From a bacterium (GTDB lineage: Bacteria > 4484-113 > JAFGCY01): a stretch of 64,000 nucleotides of DNA. The DNA is taken from NCBI GenBank assembly GCA_016932385.1, contig JAFGCY010000058.1, forward strand, positions 1 to 64,000, written 5' to 3'. Made by a program: the position numbers and the translations under genes. This document shows, piece by piece, positions 39,231-49,215 of the stretch (position 1 is its first letter; the number at the start of each line of letters is the position of its first letter). The notes beneath the pieces are model-generated. The model was not told where the DNA came from and searched no databases. It saw nothing but the letters and a program-made list of their open reading frames with translations.

Positions 39231-40340
39231 CTACTTGCCGCTGATGATGATCGCGTCGTCCTCGACCTTGTAAGTCAGGCCGTAGACCATGCTCAGGAGA
39301 TCCAGCGCGCGCTTCAGGGACAGGTCCTTCTGGCGGAAGTCCAGCGTCATGACCTCGTCGCTGACGTCGTTGTCGACGATCACATTGAAGCCCGAACCGG
39401 CGACGAGTTCCATCAGCGCCTCGTTGAACGGCTGGTTGCGCAGCTGCACCTGAGCCACGGCGACGTCTTCCAGGTCGAACAGGCGGTAGCTGTGCTCGCT
39501 CGCCACGTCGTGCACCGGCTGCGAAACCACATCCGGCACATCGTCCTCTAGCATCGCCAGCGCCGCATCCGACGGGCCCGGCTGGCGGCCGGCGGCGAGG
39601 TCGTCCAGGCTCGTAGTGCCGTAGACGTCGCCAGTGGTCGAGACGTTGTCGCCGTCCGGCTCGGTCGTATCCGCGACCGGCGCTTGGGTATCGTCCGCGG
39701 GAGTGGTGTCCGTTTCGGGACTGCTGTCCTGGTAGAAGCTCGGCGTCGTCCAGCCCGTGTCCGGCCGGCCGGTATTCTCCGCCGGCGTGTCGACGGGCGC
39801 GCTGTCCACCGGTGCGGTTTCATCGGGCGTGTCCGCCTCGGTGACGGCGGGTGTGTCCGTTGCGGGTCCATCGGGAATGAAGCCGTTATCCTCGACGGCC
39901 GGTTCTTCCACGCCCAGGTCCGCCGGCACCTTCCAGAACGGCTTGACCAACTCGACCTCGATCCGGTTGTCCAGCTGCACCACCTGCACGTCCGCCGGAT
40001 CGGCGTACTTGCCCAGGTACAGGCGGATGTGCAGCTCGCCCTCGATTTCCTGGAAACGCGTGTAGCGGAAGAACAGCCGGGTTTCCTCGTTGGCTGGTTC
40101 GTGGTCCTGGCGCGTCAGATCGCGGCCGACCTTGAGCGATGCAATGCCGATGTCGACGAAATTGGCGGCGTAGTTGCTGACCACCTGCGCCTCGACGGTT
40201 TCGTCGAAGCCGAAGACGATCCGGAATTTCTTGTCCTGGTCGTCGGTCTCGAAGCTGGTCAACCCGACGGCCCAAGCCAGTTGCGGCCACAGCGCGGCTG
40301 CGACCAGCAAAATCATCACCGTTTTTGCGATTCCACGCAC
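39231..40340 (-). CDS. AMIN/STN domain protein, PilQ-like N-terminal region without secretin barrel
   Basis: Signal peptide; AMIN-like N-term; C-term FNEALMELVAGSGFNVIVDNDVSDEVMTLDFRQKDLSLKRALDLLSMVYGLTYKVEDDAIIIS (STN). Confidence 0.75.
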   Translation of the reverse strand: MRGIAKTVMILLVAAALWPQLAWAVGLTSFETDDQDKKFRIVFGFDETVEAQVVSNYAANFVDIGIASLKVGRDLTRQDHEPANEETRLFFRYTRFQEIEGELHIRLYLGKYADPADVQVVQLDNRIEVELVKPFWKVPADLGVEEPAVEDNGFIPDGPATDTPAVTEADTPDETAPVDSAPVDTPAENTGRPDTGWTTPSFYQDSSPETDTTPADDTQAPVADTTEPDGDNVSTTGDVYGTTSLDDLAAGRQPGPSDAALAMLEDDVPDVVSQPVHDVASEHSYRLFDLEDVAVAQVQLRNQPFNEALMELVAGSGFNVIVDNDVSDEVMTLDFRQKDLSLKRALDLLSMVYGLTYKVEDDAIIISGK

Positions 40341-40422
40341 GGTCTCGCCCCTCGCGCTGTAGTTTCTAATCTAGTCTATTATAAAGAGACGGACGGACTT
40401 GGTCAAAGTTCGTGGATAAATT

Positions 40423-41277
40423 GTGGAAAAAGCCAAAATCGACATGGAGCTCCAACGGGCGGCCGAGCTGCTCAAACAGCGCGTCGCGGCCGCTGCCGAG
40501 GTCGTGTATCTGGCCCGTACCGGCTCGACGAACAGCTGGCTGAAGGAGCGCTTCGCCGCGGGCGGGATCGACGGGCCGCTGGTGGTGTTCACCGGCGAGC
40601 AAACCGCCGGGCGGGGCACCCGTGGGCGCGACTGGTCGCAAGTCGGCGGGCGCGACATCGCGCTGTCGGTGGCGGCGCCCCTGGCCGGAGAGGGCCCGGT
40701 CGACCGCCGGCTGAGTCTGGCCGTCGGCGTCGTCGCGGCCCGGGCGATCGAGTTGGTGACGGGCATCGCCGCCCGTGTGAAATGGCCCAATGACGTGCTG
40801 GTGCCGGCCGGTCCGGCGGAGGCGGCTCCGCTGCTCAAGGCCAGCGGCACGCTGATTGAAACGGCCGCCGCTGCCGCCGGCAGGCTGCTGATCGCCGGCG
40901 TCGGCATCAACGTCAACTCGACGGCGGCGGAGTTCCCGGCCGAGTTGGCCGGCCGGCTGGCGACCCTGCATGACAGCGCCGGCCGGACCGCGGATCGTGC
41001 CGCACTGGCGGCGGAACTGGGGACGGTGCTCCTTAACCTGCTGGTCGCGGTGGGGACGGACGGCGGCAGTGATCTGCTCGAGCGCCTGACCGCGGAGTGG
41101 TTGAGCCGGGATGCAACCGCTGGCGCTCGCTATTTCTTGCGCCGCGACGGCCGCGACCGTCCCGTCGTGGCCATGGGTGTCGATCCGGCCAGTCTAGCGC
41201 TGGTCTGTCGCGATCAGGAGGGCAATCGCTACGAGGTGGCCAGCTATACGGAACTGCTGGCCCCCGGTGAAACCTGA
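40423..41277 (+). CDS. birA: Biotin--[acetyl-CoA-carboxylase] ligase
   Basis: ARTGSTNSWLKE, GEQTAGRGTRGRDWSQ, VKWPNDVLV, LLIAGVGINVN. Start GTG 40423 or ATG 40444. Confidence 0.93.
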   Translation: MEKAKIDMELQRAAELLKQRVAAAAEVVYLARTGSTNSWLKERFAAGGIDGPLVVFTGEQTAGRGTRGRDWSQVGGRDIALSVAAPLAGEGPVDRRLSLAVGVVAARAIELVTGIAARVKWPNDVLVPAGPAEAAPLLKASGTLIETAAAAAGRLLIAGVGINVNSTAAEFPAELAGRLATLHDSAGRTADRAALAAELGTVLLNLLVAVGTDGGSDLLERLTAEWLSRDATAGARYFLRRDGRDRPVVAMGVDPASLALVCRDQEGNRYEVASYTELLAPGET

Positions 41278-41315
41278 CCCGGCGTTGAACTGTTTTGCTT
41301 TGTTGAACCAGCGGA

Positions 41316-41321
41316 TATAAT
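41316..41321 (+). promoter_or_regulatory. Candidate -10 element (TATAAT)
   Basis: GGATATAATGTGGG upstream of the YtxH gene; weak -35 TTTGCT at 16 bp. Confidence 0.4.
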
Positions 41322-41347
41322 GTGGGAAGGAAAAACGGAGGCAACGC

Positions 41348-41704
41348 ATGAGCAACGACGACGGACGGGCACTCTCTTACCTTATCGCCGGATTCGGCCT
41401 GGGCACGCTGGTCGGTACGGTAATCGGCCTGCTGGTGGCCCCGAAGGCCGGGCGCGAATTGCGCGCGGACCTGGCGGAGTACGGCAAGGATTATCTGGAC
41501 AAGGCCAAGGACGCAGGGCGGGAGGCTTACGAGCGCAGCCGTGAGCGGGCTCGCGAAGCCTATGAGGAAGGCCGCCGCCGCGCCGGTGAATACTCGAGCC
41601 GCATCGGCGAGAGGCTGGCGGAGGTCAAGGAGCATATCGTCGAGGCCGCCCAACACCTGGGCGAGGCCGCCGGCAACGAACACGAGGCCGATCCGGAAGG
41701 CTAA
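41348..41704 (+). CDS. YtxH domain-containing protein
   Basis: YLIAGFGLGTLVGTVIGLLVAPKAGRELRADLAEYGKDYLDKAKDAGREAYERSR. Confidence 0.85.
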   Translation: MSNDDGRALSYLIAGFGLGTLVGTVIGLLVAPKAGRELRADLAEYGKDYLDKAKDAGREAYERSRERAREAYEEGRRRAGEYSSRIGERLAEVKEHIVEAAQHLGEAAGNEHEADPEG

Positions 41705-41913
41705 GCACCCCGCCGAGTTCAAGGCGATTTTCGCCGGCCGGTCAGCCCGGCCGGTTTCCGCGCAGCCTGCGGTCGCCGGCCGGAATGGCGGCGCGGGGAC
41801 GCGCGCGCGCGCGAAGTGTTATCCTTGTATGTTAGCTTCATTTGATCTTGGGTAAATTAGCTGGTTTTGGGGGCGTCGCCCCCGGGCCGGACCTGTTCGC
41901 ATGGGAGAGTGAG

Positions 41914-44706
41914 ATGACGACTTTGCGCAGTATGCTCGTGCTGCTTTTGATTGGCTTGGCCTATCTCGCCTGCGGCTGCGGCGGCGCGTCGCCCGTTACG
42001 GCGGTGGATGGACCGGACGCCGAGACGCTGGCTGCGGCGGAACTGCCGATGTTGCCCACCGGCGCCGCGGAGCGCGCGGCGACCAACTTCGACGGCATGC
42101 CGGTGTCGGGCCATCCCGCGTATCACTCCGCCAACGGCACGCCGGACGGGACCAGTCTTATCCTCGAATCCGGCACGGATGCCTGGAATCGCATCGCCTT
42201 TGCGATCTACCAGGTTCCGGAATCGCCGGGGGATACGCCCGGCATGATTTCCTGCGACGTGCAATACCTGGATCCGGATCCCGTCGAGTATCGGCCGGAA
42301 GAAGGCTACTGGGTCGGTTACGGCGATTATGCCCAGGATACGTGGGTGTTCGACGGGCCGTATACGACCTACAAGACGCGGCTGAACATTGCGGCCGGAG
42401 CCGATATCACCAGTCCCGGCGGCAACTACTACGTAATCATCCTGGCCTGCCAGGAAAACTCTGCGCGTGTCGACGGCATCGAGGTCGGGGCCTACGACGG
42501 CATGGGCTATGAGACATACCAGCTGGCCCGCCCGCCGGGACACAACGTCGGCCAGCGTTGTAATCTGCAGCTGGGTTCCGACGGCGAGCCGCAGATCGCT
42601 TATTTCAACCAGCCGTTCACGATGAACGACCACACCGCGGCGATCCGCATCGCGCGGCGCACCGGCGGCGAGTGGGCGCATGAGGATCTGGAACTGGGCT
42701 ACAACGTTGGCTGGTTCAACTTCGCCCTGGGCGACAACAACCAGCGCGCGCTGGTCGTACATCCTGAAGACTCGACTGAGCTTTGGCTGCTTTACGATGA
42801 TGGCGCCGGCACCTTTACCCCGGTAATGGTTGACGATCCGATCGATACGAATGTGCAGGCCGGCGTGGTCTTTTTCAACAGCGCGGGAGATCCGGCGCAG
42901 GCTCACGACCGGGTGATGGTGGGTTACGGCTTGGCAGTGATGGGCGACGACATCGATTCAACTTACAGGGTGTTTGATGGTACGTCGCTGGCGCCGCCCA
43001 GCAAGATATTCGGCACGCCGACGCGTGAACTGGTCCGGATCAACCTAACGCCCACCGCCAGCAAGGGTGTCATGGTCGGCCTGCTCGATTACGACGGCTC
43101 GGATTGGTACATTTACACGGGCAATTGGGATTTCGTCGCCGGCGACTTTGATTTCCCGGCCGCGCTCGATTGCGGGCCGCTGGACGACAATCCCGAGGAT
43201 GAAGACAACGGTACGCCGGATCTTTACACCTTTGAGACCCCCACGGGTGATCTGGTCTCGGGCTACGCGCTGAACCGGAAAATGAGTATTCGCCTGCTTC
43301 GCTTTACCGGTGGCGCCTGGGAGACCGGCGGTCAGGATGTTTTGCCCTATGGAGTCGAGAACCTGCTGGACCTGGCCGCCTTTGGCAGCGGCCGGACGGT
43401 GGCCCTAGGAGTCTATGGCGATTTCAAGCCATTGTTGATGTGGGGTTTGACCGGCAGCGGAGAGAATTACGGCAAGCAGTTCCTGGAGGGCAATTTCTAC
43501 TTCGCAATGCACAGCAGCCATGCCGTTGATGCGGCGAATAACGTGCATATCGCCGTGGCCAACCTCGCCACCTGCGAATTGCAGTACATTATTCGCCCCC
43601 CCTCCGGTGAACCGACGGTTGAGCTTGTTGACAATGGGGGTATGGAAGTGGGCGGCTCAGCGTACTACGCGATGCCGGTCTGCGTGGACAACATCCTGCA
43701 TGTCTTCTACGTGAACTCGACGCACCCCGGCATTCTGCACTCCGAAAATGCCAACGGTGTCTGGACCAAGGAAAACGAAGTGGTTACCAGCGAGGGCGTT
43801 CCCTATATTGTGTGCAGCGCCGGCTACTTGGAAAACTCCAACCTTTTGTACGTTTGTTATATCGACTACCTGGAGCTGATGCTCAAGGTTGCCACCGTGG
43901 AGCTTGGCAGCACTGATTGGCAGGTTCGGCCGATCTGCCTGGCCATTGGCGAGGTGGCATTTTGCGACGATGATGAAACGAATATCGCTGCGGTTACACC
44001 GATGCCCAACTTCCTGGAACAGACCCGCATGCTCTTTGTGACCGGCAATCCGCGGACCGGGGAATTCAGTTCCGAGACGATCACTTTCAACCGTGATTAT
44101 ATAAACTACTTCTACGATTTGGCGTATAACGCCGTGGGAGACACTTGGGGCTTCGCCTCCAGGCACGCTGATAAGGACCAGGTGGTCTTTTTCCGCCGCG
44201 TATCACCGGGAGACTGGCTCGGCCCGTACGTCGTAGCCGAGGACTACGGACCCGGCGGCGAACTGCAATTCCGCGGGCTGACCTACAACCGGGACACCGG
44301 CGAGCCGCGCGTGTTGGTGTTGCAGAAAAAGAGCGGCGAGACGGATGTCAAAGTCGTAATGTATGGAACCACCCTCGGCGGCACCACATTCTCGCCGGTC
44401 ACGACGATCAAGGCCGTGGATACGGCCACGGACATGCTTTACTTCACGCATCTGGCGGAAGGGCCGGACCCGGAGCCGGTGGTTATGGTCATGTATAAAG
44501 CCAACGCAGAAACCTATATGGACTTCGACCTTTATCAGACCGACGGGCCCGGCAGCTGGGCGTTGTACAACACCTGGGAACCTGAGTTTCGGGAACCCTC
44601 GCCGTGGTCCGGCGCGATGTCCGACGGACAGCCGATGATGACGGTGATCGAAATGTCTCACGTTGCGGCCGAATACGGTGGTGTCTTCGTGCACTGGCCT
44701 TGGTAA
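41914..44706 (+). CDS. Large secreted lipoprotein of unknown function (paralog of the next gene)
   Basis: Lipobox ACGCGG after hydrophobic signal; VQYLDPDPVEYRPEEGYWVGYGDY shared with the 44800 gene. Confidence 0.75.
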   Translation: MTTLRSMLVLLLIGLAYLACGCGGASPVTAVDGPDAETLAAAELPMLPTGAAERAATNFDGMPVSGHPAYHSANGTPDGTSLILESGTDAWNRIAFAIYQVPESPGDTPGMISCDVQYLDPDPVEYRPEEGYWVGYGDYAQDTWVFDGPYTTYKTRLNIAAGADITSPGGNYYVIILACQENSARVDGIEVGAYDGMGYETYQLARPPGHNVGQRCNLQLGSDGEPQIAYFNQPFTMNDHTAAIRIARRTGGEWAHEDLELGYNVGWFNFALGDNNQRALVVHPEDSTELWLLYDDGAGTFTPVMVDDPIDTNVQAGVVFFNSAGDPAQAHDRVMVGYGLAVMGDDIDSTYRVFDGTSLAPPSKIFGTPTRELVRINLTPTASKGVMVGLLDYDGSDWYIYTGNWDFVAGDFDFPAALDCGPLDDNPEDEDNGTPDLYTFETPTGDLVSGYALNRKMSIRLLRFTGGAWETGGQDVLPYGVENLLDLAAFGSGRTVALGVYGDFKPLLMWGLTGSGENYGKQFLEGNFYFAMHSSHAVDAANNVHIAVANLATCELQYIIRPPSGEPTVELVDNGGMEVGGSAYYAMPVCVDNILHVFYVNSTHPGILHSENANGVWTKENEVVTSEGVPYIVCSAGYLENSNLLYVCYIDYLELMLKVATVELGSTDWQVRPICLAIGEVAFCDDDETNIAAVTPMPNFLEQTRMLFVTGNPRTGEFSSETITFNRDYINYFYDLAYNAVGDTWGFASRHADKDQVVFFRRVSPGDWLGPYVVAEDYGPGGELQFRGLTYNRDTGEPRVLVLQKKSGETDVKVVMYGTTLGGTTFSPVTTIKAVDTATDMLYFTHLAEGPDPEPVVMVMYKANAETYMDFDLYQTDGPGSWALYNTWEPEFREPSPWSGAMSDGQPMMTVIEMSHVAAEYGGVFVHWPW

Positions 44707-44799
44707 AGCAGTAGCGCAAAACCTGCTGGAACTGACAGCCTGCTCGGCAGGTGCGTAGCGTTTGCGTGGCAAAACAGCCGCGGAGCGAAGGAGTACTGT

Positions 44800-47567
44800 A
44801 TGCATAAAGCGACTTGGATTTTACTGGCTTGGCTCGTGCTGATGCTTGCCGGTTGCGGTGGATCGTCACAGGTGCCTCCAGCGATGGAGGAGCAGTCGGC
44901 GGGACTTCAAACAGCAGCGGACTGGCCGGCGCTGCCCACCGAGGCGAAGCAGTCCGGCATGGTCGAGGGTGCCGTGTTCACGGGCGACGATGCCGCCGTG
45001 ATCCAGGCGGAATACAACACGTCTATCCCCGCGGCCGGCGTGCTACAGCTGGATGCCACCACTCCCGGCGACGAGCTGGCCTGGGTGGTCTACCAGGTGC
45101 CCGATCCGGTCGGTGCCGGTGAGTTGGCCGCGCTGACCGTTGACGTGCAATATCTCGATCCTGATCCGCTACTGGCCCGGCCGGAGGAAGGTTATTACGT
45201 CGGCTGGGGCGATTATGACAATGAGCTCTGGCAGTGGAGCGGTCCGTATACCGGACGCCAGGCACGCGTGCAATACCCGGCCGGCGCCGGCCTACTCGGC
45301 CCCGGGAACAAGTTGGCGGCGGCGGTTGTCGTCGTTGACGGCATCGTGCAGATTAATAGCGTTCAGGTTGGCCGCGATGTCGGTGAAGCCTACGACGAGG
45401 TAACCCTTGGCGGTATTCCCGGCCGTTCCGCCGGCGCTTTATGCGATCTCCAACTCGCACCGGACGGCAACCCGCAGATTGCTTACCAACTGAGCCCCAT
45501 CGTGCAGGGACAGGCGCAGGCGGAAATCTGCGTTGCCGCGAAGAATGGCGCGACATGGGAGAAGACCTCTGTCGAACCGCAGGACTCCCTGGAGTGGTTC
45601 CGGCTGGCACTGGGCAGCGGCGGACGCCGCGCGCTGCTGGTGTGTGAAAACAACGACGCCGTGATCTACTTCGACACGGGTGACGGCGTCTTCGACGACC
45701 GCAAGGTGCTCAGTGGTGGAGTGGAGTATGAGACGATGGGCGGACTGACGTTTGTCAACGGCACGGGCCTGCCCGACGGTGAGTTGGACACGGCGCTGGC
45801 GGTCTATGGCAATGAGGACAGCGGCGACATCCGGGTAGCCTACCGCACGTACGACGGGACTACGCTGGTGGCCGAAGATAACGTGTTGCCCGCCGCATCT
45901 GAGACGATTGGCCGGATCGCCCTGACGCCGACCGCCGACCGGCAGGCGATCGTGGCGATTTCCGACGAGGACGGTGGTGACCAGATCTGCCGCGTCGGGC
46001 ATTACACCCCGGGCGCGTGGAATTTCCCGGCGGCGGAGGAGTGGGGTCCGCTGGAAGACGTCGAGGAATGGGAGTCGTTCACCCCGGGCGTCATCGTCCG
46101 CGAGCGGCCCGGCGGCGGCCTGATCGGCGGTTATCTCGGTGACGACCGGGCCATCGTGCATTTGGGCTATTTCGATGGAACAACCTGGACCTCGAGCGCC
46201 GCGGACAGTGTGACGACCTCCGTGATACCAGTGTTGTCCCTGGATGCTTTTTCCAGCGGGCGCGCCGTGTTTCTGGGACTCTACGGCGAATACCTGCCGG
46301 CGCTGCACTGGGGTATGACGGGTTCCGGCGATGCGTACTTCACGGAGTATCTGGCCGCCGAGCCGTATGATGCTTACCATTCTTCGCTGGCGATCGATGA
46401 CGCGAACAACGTCCATATCGCCGGCTTCAATATGAAAACCGGCGAGCTCTATTATTTCCTGCGCCCACCGTCCGCTCCGCTCGAGCGGGAACTGGTCGAC
46501 AACGGCGGCATGTCCGCCGGCATGTCCTACTACGTGGCCTGGCCGGTTTACGCCGCCGGGCAGCTGCACGTGTTCTGTCTGGACCTGGCGCATATGCGGA
46601 TCGCGCACTCCGTCAACGAAAACGGCAGTTGGGTGGTGGAGAACGAACTGCTCGACGCCGGCTGCCTGCCGTATATCTTGACGGGGGCCGGCTACCTGGA
46701 AGAGAAAAACCTGCTGTATCTGACGGTGTTCCCGATGGATGCCGCGGAAACCTATGTCGTTTCCGGCACGCCCGGCGGCGGGGACTGGCGGGCTGTGCCC
46801 TTCATCGGTGCGTTTGGCATCTGGTCCAACGTGGGCGATGACGAAGCGGAGATCGGGACGATCGGCCGGCAGGTCAGCATCAACTCGCAGAATAAGCTGG
46901 TTTTCGCCAAGGGCGATCCGCGGGCGGCGGCAACCACGATGAAACCGTAACCATCAACAGCCTCGCTTCCTACCAGTCGGTTTACCCGGCCTACAATGCC
47001 GCCAACGAACACTGGGGCCTGGCCTGCAATGACTCGGATGAGCATTACGCCTATTACTACGAGCAGACCGCGCCGGGCGTCTGGGTTGGGCCAGCCACCG
47101 TCGGTTTTCTCACCGGGACGAATGCCGAATTCAAGGTGCAGGGCCTGGGCTACAGCCAAGCCAATGGCGAACCGCGCGTGCTGATCAACCAGCATGAGGA
47201 CGGTACCGACATCGTCAAACTGGTCGTCTATCGGGCCGCGCCGGGCGGGTTCGTATTCTCACCGGCCCAAAAGCTCCTGGAGATCGATACCAACGTCGCG
47301 GACGTGGATTTCGCGGCGCTGGGCGACTATTGGAATGGCGAGCCGTCGTTCTCCATCCAGTACATGAATCCCACCGCGCCGACCTGGGATATCGGCTTCT
47401 TCCTGGCCGACGGCCCGGGCAGCTGGACCGAGGCGTATACATGGTACAGCACGTTGGAGGGCGGCTGGCCCAAGCACTGTCTGGACGATGCGGGCAACCC
47501 GATCGGCGCCGCCATCGAATTCGGATCGGGTGCACAAGGCCGCGTGAAGGTCTGCTATCCGTGGTAG
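44800..47567 (+). pseudogene. Large secreted lipoprotein, interrupted by a frameshift near 46923
   Basis: Frame 1 stops at 46950; homology to the 41914 paralog continues in frame 3 from about 46923 (GGGNHDETVTINS...) to 47567 (VCYPW*). Confidence 0.75.
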
Positions 47568-47574
47568 GGGAGTA

Positions 47575-47960
47575 GGAGAGCCACTTGTGGCTCCCGCAGC
47601 GGCGACGTCCCTGTCGCCGGATTTTTCGCGGAGCGCGGCCACGCCGTGGCGTGGTGGGTCCAGTAGCACAACCGCCCCTGGTTGTGCGTGCAAGCCCACT
47701 GCCGCGCCTAAATCAACAAGTCGATGTGTAAAGTGGAAAGTCAAAGTGAAGAAACAGCTTCAGCTGTTATCCTCCCCACAACATCGAGGTTGTACCTGCT
47801 GAGAACTTGCACTTTTACTTTCTACTTTCACTAATTCCCGCAAGCACGGGGGGTTGCTCTACTGAAGATGCGGGCGCGGCGGCCCGTGCTACCTTAGGAG
47901 GGCAACCGTTCCGGCCGACGCAGGCGTCGGCCCTATCAATATGCGGAGTTCTCAATCCGC
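47575..47960. repeat. Palindrome-rich intergenic module
   Basis: GACGTCCCTGTCGCCGGATT (also near 32.83 kb), CACGCCGTGGCGTG, GCACAACCGCCCCTGGTTGTGC, GGCCGACGCAGGCGTCGGCC. Confidence 0.5.
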
Positions 47961-47996
47961 GCGCGCAGCCGCGCCGGCGGTGTTGGAAAAGGAAAA

Positions 47997-48069
47997 TGGC
48001 GAGGGACAGAATCGAACTGCCGACACAGGGATTTTCAGTCCCCTGCTCTACCATCTGAGCTACCTCGCC
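47997..48069 (-). tRNA. tRNA-Phe (GAA)
   Basis: Reverse complement GGCGAGGTAGCTCAGATGGTAGAGCAGGGGACTGAAAATCCCTGTGTCGGCAGTTCGATTCTGTCCCTCGCCA; loop CTGAAAA. Confidence 0.95.
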
Positions 48070-48073
48070 AATG

Positions 48074-48150
48074 GCGGGGGCGACGAGATTCGAACTCGCG
48101 ACCTTCTGCGTGACAGGCAGACATCCTAGGCCCCTAGACCACGCCCCCGC
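48074..48150 (-). tRNA. tRNA-Asp (GTC)
   Basis: Reverse complement GCGGGGGCGTGGTCTAGGGGCCTAGGATGTCTGCCTGTCACGCAGAAGGTCGCGAGTTCGAATCTCGTCGCCCCCGC; loop CTGTCAC. Confidence 0.93.
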
Positions 48151-48406
48151 GAAGGCAAAAGATAATAGCACCTCAGCGCTCAGTTGCCAAGACGCGGTAT
48201 TCCCCCGATCGCGGCAAGGCCGCCTCAGGGGCACGGTAGTATACAGGAAAAACCGCGACTTTGCACCCTTTTTACCAGATTCAGAAAATCGCTTCCGGCG
48301 CGGCCCAGGCGCGGCCAAGTGATACTCAGGCTCATTTACGCGGCGCTAGGTCCAATCAGCTATCGCGCATTGTAAGATAAGCCTACCAAGTTTGGAGGAA
48401 GGTTCC

Positions 48407-49183
48407 ATGCGTACCCGTTTACTGCTTCTGGCGCTAGTTGTCGTTACGATTCTGGTCGGTTGGATTGTCAGCTGTTGCTGCACCGGCGCACTGGATTCCG
48501 ATGAGATCGCGATGAATACTCCCGGCACCGGCGGAGATGGCACCGGTGATGACGGTACCGGTGATGACGGTACCGGTGATGATGGCCTGCGCGAGGCCGC
48601 GGCGTATTTCCCCAGCGAGCTCGGTGTGACCTACACCTACCGCCCGATCACACTTGTCGACCCGATTCACGGGGCGATGGACGATCTGGTCTACCAGACG
48701 ATTGCCAGCCCCCAGGGCACGGGCTTCGCGTTCGAGGCGGTCGGCGCGGACGTCTCCAGCCCGGTCTTCGACGGCCTGAGCTTCCTGGGCACGGCGAACC
48801 ACGGCGACGGCGCCTGGTCCGCGACCTGGGTCGACGTGGAGGGCCGCAGCTTCCAGGTCCTGCCCGCGACGCTGACCGGCGTCGGCCAGACCTGGCAGGC
48901 GGTCCAGCGCTTCCATCAGTTTGAGAGCATCAACGAGGCCGACGTCTGGTTTCCCCTGATCCAGGCCGACTTCGAGATCGCCGCGGTTGAGGATATCGAA
49001 GTGCAGGGCGTGACTTACGAGGACAGCTTGCGGATCGATGGCGCGGTGAATTGGGCATACCTGGGTTGGGGCGATGACGTCGACGTGCGGTATTGGCTGG
49101 CGCCGGACGTGGGCCTGGTGCGGGCCGAGGCCCGGCTGGCGAGCGTCCTGATCGGTCAGCTCGACCTGGCGTCCCGCGAATAG
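48407..49183 (+). CDS. Lipoprotein of unknown function with Gly-Asp repeat linker
   Basis: MRTRLLLLALVVVTILVGWIVSCC signal; GTGDDGTGDDGTGDDG linker. Confidence 0.7.
   Translation: MRTRLLLLALVVVTILVGWIVSCCCTGALDSDEIAMNTPGTGGDGTGDDGTGDDGTGDDGLREAAAYFPSELGVTYTYRPITLVDPIHGAMDDLVYQTIASPQGTGFAFEAVGADVSSPVFDGLSFLGTANHGDGAWSATWVDVEGRSFQVLPATLTGVGQTWQAVQRFHQFESINEADVWFPLIQADFEIAAVEDIEVQGVTYEDSLRIDGAVNWAYLGWGDDVDVRYWLAPDVGLVRAEARLASVLIGQLDLASRE
48538..48582 (+). repeat. 15-bp in-frame tandem repeat (GGTGATGACGGTACC)
   Basis: GGCACCGGTGATGACGGTACCGGTGATGACGGTACCGGTGATGATGG. Confidence 0.8.
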
Positions 49184-49215
49184 CGAGCCTTCAACAACCT
49201 GGTTAACTGCCGCGG

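Noticed and set aside
46900-46950. Programmed -1 frameshifting in the 44800 gene
   Set aside because: No X-XXY-YYZ slippery heptamer or obvious stimulatory structure; sequencing indel or pseudogene is simpler.
47997-48150. ORFs spanning the tRNA-Phe/tRNA-Asp pair
   Set aside because: These ORFs run through complete tRNA cloverleafs on the minus strand.
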